Part shown: one piece after another, positions 23,346-31,089 of the stretch
Layout: the number at the start of each line of letters is the position of its first letter
How positions within the stretch are numbered: the first letter of the stretch is position 1
Assembly (NCBI GenBank): GCA_002336115.1
Contig: DDEN01000057.1
Coordinates: forward strand, 241,206-305,205
Direction of reading: 5' to 3'
DNA: 64,000 bases
Source: Chitinophagaceae bacterium UBA1953
GTDB taxonomy: Bacteria > Bacteroidota > Bacteroidia > Chitinophagales > Chitinophagaceae
Notes under the pieces: model-generated
What the model was told of the DNA's origin: nothing
What the model saw: the letters and a program-made list of their open reading frames with translations, nothing else
Databases searched by the model: none
Translations under genes and position numbers: made by a program

Positions 23346-23819
23346 ATGAACTGGAGACGATTTAACGGTGAACAGATCCGCTTCCCCATTAAAGACGAAG
23401 TTCGTGCTGCAATCATCAGGGAATCTGATAAAGGTTTTCGCCTGAAGGTTTGTATTGGTACCGACAGCCAGGTAAAGGGAAACGATACAGAGTTTGCTAC
23501 TGTAATTGTTTTTCTTCGTGAAGGGCACGGTGGGTTTATGTTCATCCACAATGAAAAAACACTGCAGCGTTACACAATTAAAGAACGTATGCTGGTGGAA
23601 GTTGCAAAAAGCATTGAAATTGCTTATGAATTGTGCGATTTGTTTACAGAGTACGATGTTGACATGGAAGTACATGCCGACATTAATACCAACCCCCATT
23701 TCAAAAGCAATGAAGCCTTGCGTGAAGCAATGGGTTACATTCTCGGTATGGGCTTTGCGTTTAAAGCTAAACCGGAAGCATTTGCCAGCAGCAGTTGTGC
23801 AAATAAAATTGTAAACTGA
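23346..23819 (+). CDS. YkuK-like ribonuclease H-like protein (DUF458)
   Basis: A 157-aa protein of the DUF458/YkuK family, predicted to adopt an RNase H-like fold. Landmarks are CIGTDSQVKG (about 36-45), the acidic VDMEVHADINTNPHFKSN segment (about 104-121) and the C-terminal GMGFAFKAKPEAFASSSCAN. These give the acidic residues expected for metal-dependent nuclease activity, though activity is not demonstrated to my knowledge. It converges with rsmE, whose gene ends 64 bases downstream. It has no obvious operon partner. Confidence 0.85.
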   Translation: MNWRRFNGEQIRFPIKDEVRAAIIRESDKGFRLKVCIGTDSQVKGNDTEFATVIVFLREGHGGFMFIHNEKTLQRYTIKERMLVEVAKSIEIAYELCDLFTEYDVDMEVHADINTNPHFKSNEALREAMGYILGMGFAFKAKPEAFASSSCANKIVN

Positions 23820-23883
23820 TTGTTTTTTTGAAAGTAATTGATCGGTGTACACACACCGTTAAGGGAATTGTCGCCCCTGTTCT

Positions 23884-24594
23884 TTACACAATCGTAAGCA
23901 ATGTTGCTGCAACCACTGCTGCAGTTTCCGTCCGCAATCTTGTTTCACCAAGCATTATAGGCTGGTAACCGTTTTTAATTGCGAGTTCAATTTCTGCGGG
24001 TGAAAAATCACCTTCGGGGCCAATAAGAATGATATAATTTGAAAATTGGTTAATTTGAAAACTTGAAAATGGAGTTCTCGCCGTTTCATCACAATGCGCA
24101 ATAAGTTTCAATGCATTTTCAAATTGCAGCATTTTCAAATTTTCAAATTTCGTTGGTTCATGTAATACAGGCATCCATGTTTGCTGGCTTTGAAGCATAG
24201 CGCTGATAACAATTCCTTTCATGCGGTCGTAGCGGAAATGTTGCCGCTCTGTGCGTTCGCTTATCAGCGGAATAATTTCATGCACGCCTATTTCAGTTGC
24301 TTTTTCCAGGAACCATTCAAAGCGGCTGGCATTTTTTACCAGCGATACTGCAATGGAAACTTTTCTTTTTGGAGCATCTGTTTTTGTTACGGCATTTATT
24401 TTCACCACGCAGTTTTTTTTGTGCGGATCGATTATCGATGCATTCAGCAGGCTACCTTTTCCATCAGTCAAATTCATTTCTTCGCCATGCTTCATGCGTA
24501 ATACCTGCACAACATGTTTTGACGTTTCTTCATTTAACGTAAGAAGCATTGAAGAGCCATCGTAACCATCAATATAAAAAAAAGGAAGTGCCAT
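23884..24594 (-). CDS. rsmE: 16S rRNA (uracil-1498-N3)-methyltransferase
   Basis: A 236-aa SPOUT methylase that modifies U1498 of 16S rRNA. The PUA-like N-terminal domain is followed by the knot: KNASRFEWFLEKATEIGV (87-104), LIGPEGDFSP (190-199) and LGETRLRTETA (215-225). Two segments are odd: residues 149-163 (KFENLKMLQFENALK) and 177-187 (FSSFQINQFSN) are encoded by 8-base repeat arrays in opposite orientations (24116-24147 and 24038-24069). The frame stays open and the knot is intact, so the enzyme should work. It lies downstream of dnaB on the same strand. Confidence 0.92.
   Translation of the reverse strand: MALPFFYIDGYDGSSMLLTLNEETSKHVVQVLRMKHGEEMNLTDGKGSLLNASIIDPHKKNCVVKINAVTKTDAPKRKVSIAVSLVKNASRFEWFLEKATEIGVHEIIPLISERTERQHFRYDRMKGIVISAMLQSQQTWMPVLHEPTKFENLKMLQFENALKLIAHCDETARTPFSSFQINQFSNYIILIGPEGDFSPAEIELAIKNGYQPIMLGETRLRTETAAVVAATLLTIV
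24038..24069. repeat. Octamer repeat TTTGAAAA inside rsmE (array 1)
   Basis: On the plus strand TTTGAAAA occurs at 24038 and 24054 and CTTGAAAA at 24062: three units on an 8-base grid with one slot degenerate. The same layout occurs inverted at 24116-24147. Confidence 0.7.
24116..24147. repeat. Octamer repeat TTTTCAAA inside rsmE (array 2, inverted relative to array 1)
   Basis: TTTTCAAA occurs at 24116, 24132 and 24140, again with spacings of 16 and 8. It is the reverse complement of the array 1 word, so the two can form a hairpin in rsmE mRNA around a loop of about 46 bases. Confidence 0.7.
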
Positions 24595-24602
24595 AATAAA
24601 AA

Positions 24603-24624
24603 GTCCCGCTGCAATGAGCGGGAC
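24603..24624 (-). terminator. Terminator of dnaB, overlapping the rsmE leader
   Basis: GTCCCGCT and AGCGGGAC pair over 8 bases with a 6-base loop. On the minus strand it lies about 30 bases after the dnaB stop and is followed by CTTTTTATTA, which reaches the rsmE start region. Confidence 0.75.
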
Positions 24625-24655
24625 AAATCTATAATCGTAAATCTGAATTCAGAAA

Positions 24656-26209
24656 TTAAAACGGAGTTTCTTCATCAAAATTCATGTCGTTCATTTTGCT
24701 TCCCTTCTGTACAAATACTTTCGGGCCATCATCTGTAGGAACAGGTTTCCAGTTACCACCGCCGGGCAAAGCACCTCCTCCCATATCACTGAAATCATCT
24801 TCCACAAACTTCTGAATATGAAGCAAAGCTCGCAGTTTAATTGTTTCAAGTGAACCGTTACGATGTTTTGCAATACGCACATGTGTTTCACCACGGTTGC
24901 TTTCTCCAAATTCATTTGAAGTAATATCGTAATATTCAGGCCGATAAAGAAACATTACCATATCAGCATCCTGCTCAATAGCACCCGATTCACGAAGGTC
25001 ACTCAACTGTGGCATTTTGTTCCCCTCTTTACGCTTTTCAACTTCACGACTTAACTGTGAAAGTGCAATGATTGGGATGCCCAGTTCTTTTGCGAGCCCT
25101 TTCAGGTTACGGGAAATATTGCTGATTTCCTGTTCACGGTTTGAGTTTTTATTTGAACCTGCTCCGCTCATCAATTGCAGGTAATCGATCAGAATCATAC
25201 CAACATGATGTTTGTTTACAAGCCTTCGTGCCTTGGCTCTTAATTCAAAAATATTCAGCGCTGCCGAATCATCAATGTATATAGGAGCTTTCGCCAAACG
25301 TTCAATTCCTTTTTTGTACAATTGCTGCACCTCGTGGTCTTCAAGCTTGCCTCTTGAAATTTTTTCCAGCATAATTTCACTTTCGGCTGAAAGAATACGC
25401 TGCACCAGTTGAGCCGCACTCATTTCAAGTGAGAAAAAGGCAACAGGCGTTGGCTTTGTTGGGTGAAGCGCAGCATTACGGGCCAAGTTAAGCGCAAAAG
25501 CAGTTTTACCAACTGAAGGACGAGCTGCAAGAATAACTAAATCAGTTGGCTGCCATCCATACGTTACACGATCCATTGTATGAAAACCCGATGGCACACC
25601 GGAAACATCTTCATCTTTATTACGAAGGTCTTCAATCCGCTGAATGGTTTTGATTAATACATTGTCAAACGAATCGAAATTTTTACGCAGGTAATTATTT
25701 GTTATTTCAAACAATTTACTTTCGGCTTCATCAAGCAAATCAAATACATCAGTACTTTCTTCATAAGCATCTCCAATTGTTTCACCACTGATGCGAATTA
25801 ATTCACGCTGTAAGAATTTTTGCAGAATAATTCTTGCATGTGCTTCAATATTTGCAGAAGAAACAACCGTATTGGTTAATCGTGTTACATAGTATGCACC
25901 ACCAACCATTTCAAGTTCTTCTTTTGATTTCAGTTCTTCAACAACAGTCAATAAATCTATGGGTGAGCTTTTTGTTGTAAGCGCCTGCATTGCACGAAAG
26001 ATGCGCTGGTTTGCATCAGAATAAAAACATTCCGGACGTAATATTTCACTAACGGCATCAAATGCACCTTTCTCCAGCATAATTGCACCAAGAACAGCCT
26101 CTTCCAGTTCCTTTGCCTGCGGAGGCACTTTGCCGTACACCATTGTTGACAGATCAAGCGAGGCTTTCCGTTTTGCCTTCCGGTCTTTATTTATATTCGT
26201 TAGATCCAT
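24656..26209 (-). CDS. dnaB: Replicative DNA helicase
   Basis: A 517-aa hexameric helicase that unwinds DNA at the replication fork. The N-terminal DnaB domain (about 30-135) is followed by the RecA-like ATPase with Walker A ARPSVGKT at 229-236, Walker B ILIDYLQLM near 334-342 and the SREVEKR-type element after it. No intein is present. The start MDLTNINKDRKAKRKASLDL is followed by the conserved GKVPPQAKELEEAVLGA. The upstream gap to pheT contains a plausible promoter on this strand. Confidence 0.95.
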   Translation of the reverse strand: MDLTNINKDRKAKRKASLDLSTMVYGKVPPQAKELEEAVLGAIMLEKGAFDAVSEILRPECFYSDANQRIFRAMQALTTKSSPIDLLTVVEELKSKEELEMVGGAYYVTRLTNTVVSSANIEAHARIILQKFLQRELIRISGETIGDAYEESTDVFDLLDEAESKLFEITNNYLRKNFDSFDNVLIKTIQRIEDLRNKDEDVSGVPSGFHTMDRVTYGWQPTDLVILAARPSVGKTAFALNLARNAALHPTKPTPVAFFSLEMSAAQLVQRILSAESEIMLEKISRGKLEDHEVQQLYKKGIERLAKAPIYIDDSAALNIFELRAKARRLVNKHHVGMILIDYLQLMSGAGSNKNSNREQEISNISRNLKGLAKELGIPIIALSQLSREVEKRKEGNKMPQLSDLRESGAIEQDADMVMFLYRPEYYDITSNEFGESNRGETHVRIAKHRNGSLETIKLRALLHIQKFVEDDFSDMGGGALPGGGNWKPVPTDDGPKVFVQKGSKMNDMNFDEETPF

Positions 26210-26297
26210 AATTTACCAAGAATACAATGTTTAGATTCGGGTTCTTCCGGTTTACTTGCAAACAAATGGTATGTTAAGCAATTGTTACGGAGGGCGA

Positions 26298-26327
26298 CGA
26301 ATGTAAACACAAATCGTTTTCTACAAA
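26298..26327 (-). promoter_or_regulatory. Candidate -33/-7 promoter of dnaB
   Basis: On the minus strand TTTG (26327-26324) is followed after 18 bases by TACATTCG (26305-26298), close to the Bacteroidota pair. It lies about 90 bases upstream of the dnaB start. Confidence 0.45.
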
Positions 26328-26621
26328 AAAAGATGTTATTTATTTCTGCTGCCGCAATACATTTCTACTGGTTTCCACACCCAATCCAAAGCTAATCCAC
26401 ACTGTTATTAACTATAAAACGGCTGTTATTAACAAAATAATGCACAATCATCTGCAATTTCCAATAAACCGGGCAAATTCCGCACATCCGTTTAAAGCTT
26501 TTGAAAAAAATATTTTTTGTGATCTGAAAAAGATTACAATATGCCATTGCGCCGTTTTTCATGTACCATTCCGGCAACGACCTCCTTCAAAACCCAACTT
26601 CTACACTACCCGTCAATCATT

Positions 26622-26629
26622 TATCTTTG
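26622..26629 (+). promoter_or_regulatory. -7 box TATCTTTG for pheT; decides the start
   Basis: A full TAnnTTTG match 22 bases upstream of the ATG at 26652. It lies inside the longer open frame that begins at 26541, so that upstream start cannot be used from this promoter. Confidence 0.6.
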
Positions 26630-26651
26630 CGCAGCAAAAAAGTCGAGAAAT

Positions 26652-29075
26652 ATGACAATCAGTTATAAATGGCTTCATGAATATTTACCAGTAACCGTTG
26701 AACCGGAGCGTTTAAGCCGCATTCTTACCTCAATTGGTTTGGAAGTTGAAAGCATGGACACTTATGAAGAAGTGAAAGGCGGACTGAAAGGTCTTGTTAT
26801 TGGAGAAGTTCTTTCCTGTGAAAAACATCCGGATGCGGACAAGTTATCATTAACCACTGTAAACATTGGTGCAGAAAGCCCATTACAGATTGTTTGCGGG
26901 GCTCCTAATGTTGCAACAGGGCAAAAAGTTGTGGTAGCAACAATTGGCACTACAATTTATCCCGCAGGAAGCGATCCGCTAACGATGAGAAAAGCAAAAA
27001 TCCGGGGTGTTGAAAGCCATGGAATGATCTGCGCAGAAGATGAAATAGGCTTGGGCAGCAGTCATGCAGGTATTATGGTACTGAAAGATGATGCAGTTGT
27101 TGGAACACCTGCAGCCGACTACTTTAAATTATACACCGACTGGATTTATGAAATTGGATTAACCCCTAATCACATGGATGCAATGAGCCATATAGGTGTT
27201 GCAAGAGATGTGATTGCGTATCTTAATTTCCATGATAAAAAAAACAATTCAATTAAATCGCCTTTCAGCAATTCATTTAAGGCCGACAATAAATCATTAC
27301 CCATTGCTGTAAAAATTGAAAATGAAAATGCCTGCCAACGTTATTCTGGCGTAAGCATTACAAATGTTACAGTAAAAGAAAGTCCGGCATGGCTACAGCA
27401 ACGTTTAAAAGCAATTGGTGTAAGGCCAATTAACAATATTGTTGACGTTACCAACTACATTCTGCACGAAACGGGGCAGCCACTGCACGCATTTGATGCC
27501 GATGCAATTACGGGTGCCGAAGTAATTGTAAAAAATCTTCCCGAAGGTTCCCTGTTTACTACATTAGATGAAAAAGAACGCAAACTCAGCAATGATGACC
27601 TGATGATTTGCAATGCGGATGAGCCTATGTGTATTGCCGGTGTATTTGGGGGATTAAAAAGTGGGGTAAAAGATTCGTCAAAAAATATTTTTCTTGAAAG
27701 CGCCTGGTTTAATCCGGTTACCACACGAAAAACTTCTTTCAGGCATAACCTGCGCACCGATGCAGCAACACGTTTTGAAAAAGGAGTTGACATCAGCAAT
27801 ACTGTGAACGTGTTAAAACGTGCAGCCCTGATGATAAAAGAATTGTGCGGAGGAGAAATTGCAAGTGATGTGGCTGATATTTATCCAAAACCAAAAGAAA
27901 AAACACAAATAGCGCTAAAGTATCATTACCTGAAAAAAATAAGCGGCAAAAACTACCATCCGGATACCGTAAAGAAAATTTTTGAATCGCTTGGTTTTGA
28001 ACTGGTGAAAGAGTCCATTGATGAGCTTTGGCTTGCTGCTCCCTTCAGCAAACCCGATATGGAATTGCCGGCCGATTTAGCTGAGGAAGTAATGCGTATT
28101 GATGGATTAGATAATGTTGAAATACCTACCAGCATTACCATTTCACCATCAACTGAATCAGATCATACAACCTTTGCCTATAAAGAAAAAATTAGCAATA
28201 TTCTCACAGGTCAGGGGTTCAGTGAAATCTTTACCAACTCTATAGCCAACAGTGCATGGTACAGTGAAGAAGTGCTCAATACCACAGTAAAAATGCTTAA
28301 CAATCTCAGTGCAGAACTGAATGTAATGCGTCCATCAATGCTTGAAACCGGGTTGCAATGTATTTCGTTTAACCTCAACCGAAAGAACAATAACCTCCGG
28401 CTGTTTGAATTTGGAAAAACATATACCACAACAGAAACCGGTAAGTATTTTGAAACAGATCATCTTTCAATTTATACAACCGGCAGTTCAGAAGCTTCAT
28501 GGAAACAGAAAGCAGCATCCACTGATGTATATTTTCTGAAAGCTGTTGTAAACGGAATTCTTCAGCAGGCAGGCCTGCCGGTAGAAACAGAAATTGCCGA
28601 AACAGAAAAAGGATTTAGCGGAATAATTAATTACAAAGTTAAAAAACAGGTAGTTGCTAAAGTTGCAATTGTTGATGCGGCACAACTGAAACAATTCGAC
28701 ATTAAACAACCAGTTTATTTTGCCGATATTAACTGGAATATCTTAACACAACTTGCTTCAAAAACAAAACTGGCGTATGAAGAAATCCCACGTTTTCCCG
28801 CAGTTGAAAGAGATCTTGCTGTTATTATTCCAAAAACAACTACTTATGCTGAAGTAGAAAAAACAGTTGCTTCCGCTAAAGTGGGCAAATTGAAATCGGT
28901 TTCTTTATTTGACGTTTTTGAAAGTGAAAAAATCGGGGCAGACAAAAAATCAATGGCCTTGAACTTTGTGTTTCAGGATGAAGAGAAAACACTCACCGAC
29001 AAGGAAACAGAGAAGATGATGAATACGCTTATTCAGTCGCTGGAAAAGCAACTTTCTGCCGAAATAAGAAAGTAA
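26652..29075 (+). CDS. pheT: Phenylalanine--tRNA ligase beta subunit
   Basis: An 807-aa PheT. In order: N-terminal tRNA-binding domain (about 39-150, with CEKHPDADKLSLTTVNIG), B3/B4 editing domain (about 205-380), B5 domain (about 400-470), the catalytic-like core, and the C-terminal FDX-ACB anticodon-binding domain (about 715-807, ending near LEKQLSAEIRK). With PheS, not in this window, it charges tRNA-Phe. The start MTISYKWLHEYLPV is conserved and follows a TATCTTTG box. It leads a run with a coiled-coil gene, zapA and rny, a conserved order in Bacteroidota as far as I recall. Confidence 0.95.
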   Translation: MTISYKWLHEYLPVTVEPERLSRILTSIGLEVESMDTYEEVKGGLKGLVIGEVLSCEKHPDADKLSLTTVNIGAESPLQIVCGAPNVATGQKVVVATIGTTIYPAGSDPLTMRKAKIRGVESHGMICAEDEIGLGSSHAGIMVLKDDAVVGTPAADYFKLYTDWIYEIGLTPNHMDAMSHIGVARDVIAYLNFHDKKNNSIKSPFSNSFKADNKSLPIAVKIENENACQRYSGVSITNVTVKESPAWLQQRLKAIGVRPINNIVDVTNYILHETGQPLHAFDADAITGAEVIVKNLPEGSLFTTLDEKERKLSNDDLMICNADEPMCIAGVFGGLKSGVKDSSKNIFLESAWFNPVTTRKTSFRHNLRTDAATRFEKGVDISNTVNVLKRAALMIKELCGGEIASDVADIYPKPKEKTQIALKYHYLKKISGKNYHPDTVKKIFESLGFELVKESIDELWLAAPFSKPDMELPADLAEEVMRIDGLDNVEIPTSITISPSTESDHTTFAYKEKISNILTGQGFSEIFTNSIANSAWYSEEVLNTTVKMLNNLSAELNVMRPSMLETGLQCISFNLNRKNNNLRLFEFGKTYTTTETGKYFETDHLSIYTTGSSEASWKQKAASTDVYFLKAVVNGILQQAGLPVETEIAETEKGFSGIINYKVKKQVVAKVAIVDAAQLKQFDIKQPVYFADINWNILTQLASKTKLAYEEIPRFPAVERDLAVIIPKTTTYAEVEKTVASAKVGKLKSVSLFDVFESEKIGADKKSMALNFVFQDEEKTLTDKETEKMMNTLIQSLEKQLSAEIRK

Positions 29076-29091
29076 TCCAAATTAATCATTC

Positions 29092-29379
29092 ATGCCCAAG
29101 CTTGAAGAACATATTCAATCATTACAGCAAAAAATGCAACTGCTCATTAAAAAGCATCAGCATTTAGAGAAAGAAAATCACAAGCTAAAAGAAGAATTGA
29201 TCAGTTTAAAGGAAAACCTATCGGCACAAAAGCATGAATTTGAAATCATGGAAATGCAAAATGCCATGTTAAAAGCATCGCAGCAGCAGTTGGATGATAA
29301 AGAGAAAAAAGAACTGGAAAAAAAAATCAACCATTACGTCAGGGAAATTGACAGATGTATTGCATTGATTACACAATAA
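29092..29379 (+). CDS. Small coiled-coil protein (ZapB-like)
   Basis: A 95-aa protein that is almost entirely one coiled coil: heptads of Leu/Ile with Lys, Glu and Gln from about residue 5 to 80 (LEEHIQSLQQKMQLLIKKHQ). It has no signal or membrane segment. It begins 16 bases after pheT and precedes zapA, separated only by a short minus-strand gene. Size, composition and neighbour suggest a ZapB-like partner of ZapA at the division ring; this is inference, since coiled coils carry little family signal. Confidence 0.65.
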   Translation: MPKLEEHIQSLQQKMQLLIKKHQHLEKENHKLKEELISLKENLSAQKHEFEIMEMQNAMLKASQQQLDDKEKKELEKKINHYVREIDRCIALITQ

Positions 29380-29386
29380 CAACCGG

Positions 29387-29635
29387 TTAAACTCTCTTAA
29401 TTATCCTTACAACCATTTCTTCCTCGCCATTGTGAAGTTCAACGGTATAAACACCGTATGGAAGATCATTTAATCCACCCCAGAACAATGAAGGATAATG
29501 CGATGTTACTTCCATACTACGGCAAACCAGCCCTTTTTCATCTTTCAAAACAGCCTTAATTCCGTTGTTTTGAGGTACAGGAAGTTCAACAGTTAATGAA
29601 TCAAGAAAAACTAATGGTTTAACCCTTGCAAACAT
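29387..29635 (-). CDS. Hypothetical protein, 82 aa
   Basis: A short protein with an alternating beta-strand pattern (VFLDSLTVELPVPQNNG, then VYTVELHNGEEEMVVRIIKRV). The ending resembles the strand-rich C-termini of exported Bacteroidota domains, but there is no signal peptide. It lies on the opposite strand between the coiled-coil gene and zapA, with only 7 bases to the coiled-coil stop. I do not recognise it; codon use looks ordinary, so it is probably real. Confidence 0.5.
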   Translation of the reverse strand: MFARVKPLVFLDSLTVELPVPQNNGIKAVLKDEKGLVCRSMEVTSHYPSLFWGGLNDLPYGVYTVELHNGEEEMVVRIIKRV

Positions 29636-29757
29636 TTCTTTTTGGGATTTATTACTTTTAAATATTGGATGTTTTTAAAAGTCAGAGCCAATAAAAAGGT
29701 TTCCCTTTTTTCAGGAGGAAACTTAAAATTATGAATTCAGTTTAATATTTCAACATT

Positions 29758-30060
29758 ATGGAAACATTAATTCCTGTAAATATTGTAATAGGCGATAGAA
29801 ATTACCGAATTAAAGTAAGCCCATCAGACGAAGAGCTTGTGCGAAAAACAATCAAAATAATTAACGATAAAATACTGGAGTTTAAAACCAGTTTTGCAGG
29901 TAAGGATATGCAGGATTATGTTGCAATGGTTTTAGTTTGGTATGCCACACATACCGGTGCTGCAAGTAATAATGCCTCACTGCCGGAAGAAACCGGGGCA
30001 AAAGAGGCATTGCAAAAAATGGAGCAGCAAATTGATTTTTTGCTGAATAAAAGTTCTTAA
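29758..30060 (+). CDS. zapA: Cell division protein ZapA
   Basis: A 100-aa ZapA: the N-terminal globular part METLIPVNIVIGDRNYRIKVSPSDEELVRK is typical, followed by a helix rich in Lys/Ile and a C-terminal coiled coil (about 78-97, EALQKMEQQIDFLLNK). ZapA cross-links FtsZ filaments at mid-cell. Its neighbours are a probable ZapB-like coiled-coil gene upstream and rny downstream. Its stop overlaps the stop of the convergent DUF6263-like gene by 4 bases. Confidence 0.85.
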   Translation: METLIPVNIVIGDRNYRIKVSPSDEELVRKTIKIINDKILEFKTSFAGKDMQDYVAMVLVWYATHTGAASNNASLPEETGAKEALQKMEQQIDFLLNKSS

Positions 30061-30899
30061 AATCCAGTAACTGTTGATGTAATTACCGACTCTCCGTTAA
30101 TCGGTATCTGCATACCCATTACCTCAGATGTGCCCGACATTTTCATGTTGCCCTTGCGTTCCACTACAACACTTGTTTTTGTATTCACCTTCATTACACC
30201 TGTTGTTTCGGTTTTCAGCTTAAGGGTTACTTCCATGCCTGAAGTAGTAACTGTGCCCGAAGTATTATTTATGCTTGTAAAATTTATAAAAGCAAAATCA
30301 GCCTCAGCTTTATCAAATGTATATATGTTTTCAACACTTATTTCCGGAGTTGTTAAGCTATCCTTCCACGATTCGCCGTAAATTAATTTCTTGGGCGGGG
30401 GCGTTAAAAAAAGTCCTGCAATTGCAGCAGAATCATTGTTCATCTGCATCATTGAGCCCATAACATCAGAACTCTCTTCATCCTTTTTCTCATTAGTTAT
30501 TTTTATCTTGCCATTTTCGGTTACAGTAGCTTCTATCGGCACCCCGATTTTGTTTTTTAATTTTTCTCCCATTTCGCCATCCATGTCTTCCTTTTTCTCG
30601 GAGTCAAAATTCACATCCTTTCCCATTGCCGTCATATTCATCTTCATTTTCGTTGTTACTTTCGATAGATTAAAGCTTCCGGCAGTTTCGCTCTTAATCA
30701 TTACCGAATCTATTGAAGTTATGTGCATTTCAATCTCCATACTCTGCCCCATTACTTCCTGTGTAATTTTTGTGTCCATTGTGTTTAACACATTCAGTTG
30801 CTTGCCGGACGGCAGATTCGTTTTCCATGGTTTAAGAGTTTGTGCATTCAAGGAAGATGCCGCCAAAAACACAAATCCAATAAAAAATAGCTGTTTCAT
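30057..30899 (-). CDS. Secreted DUF6263-like protein, 280 aa
   Basis: An exported protein with signal peptide MKQLFFIGFVFLAASSLNAQ. The mature part is rich in Met, Lys and Thr with beta-strand periodicity; recurring patterns such as TKMKMNMTAMGKDV and EVTLKLKTETTGVMKV suggest a repeat-built beta protein. The order (PSGKQLNVLNTMDTKITQEVMGQ near the start, GESVITSTVTGF at the end) is like the Bacteroidota DUF6263 family, function unknown. It is inserted between zapA and rny on the opposite strand. Confidence 0.65.
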   Translation of the reverse strand: MKQLFFIGFVFLAASSLNAQTLKPWKTNLPSGKQLNVLNTMDTKITQEVMGQSMEIEMHITSIDSVMIKSETAGSFNLSKVTTKMKMNMTAMGKDVNFDSEKKEDMDGEMGEKLKNKIGVPIEATVTENGKIKITNEKKDEESSDVMGSMMQMNNDSAAIAGLFLTPPPKKLIYGESWKDSLTTPEISVENIYTFDKAEADFAFINFTSINNTSGTVTTSGMEVTLKLKTETTGVMKVNTKTSVVVERKGNMKMSGTSEVMGMQIPINGESVITSTVTGF

Positions 30900-31010
30900 T
30901 CAATTAAATTTTCAGCAAATCTATTGGCGATTTAGTTACAAGAACAGTATTGTTTTAAAATCTTTATTGCGATGTAGTTTGTTGAAGCCCGTCAGTACCT
31001 TATTTTTACT

Positions 31011-31018
31011 TAATTTCG
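31011..31018 (+). promoter_or_regulatory. -7 box TAATTTCG for rny
   Basis: TAATTTCG (one change from TAnnTTTG) lies 71 bases before the rny ATG, giving a leader of about 65 bases. The same variant precedes the gene at 9925. Confidence 0.4.
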
Positions 31019-31089
31019 CCACTATTGTCCCGCTATGAACCGATTTATTGCCATAGAGAGGAACGATACAGAACAAACCAATTAACACA

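Larger units (their letters stand above)
26210..26651. other. 442-base divergent gap between dnaB and pheT
   Basis: No gene is visible. It holds a dnaB promoter candidate (26298-26327, minus strand), the pheT -7 box (26622-26629), two copies of CTGTTATTAAC at 26402-26412 and 26423-26433 (start-to-start 21 bases), and two DnaA-box-like words, TAATCCACA at 26393 and GTTTCCACA at 26371. An upstream in-frame extension of pheT from 26541 is not supported. Confidence 0.5.

Noticed and set aside
30391..31038. 215-codon plus-strand frame with many hydrophobic residues
   Set aside because: It lies antisense to the DUF6263-like gene; the apparent membrane segments come from the complement of Met/Lys/Thr codons.
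30900..31089. Possible 6S RNA between zapA and rny
   Set aside because: 6S RNA often lies near zapA in other phyla, but I could not build the long bulged stem; the region is explained by the rny promoter and leader.
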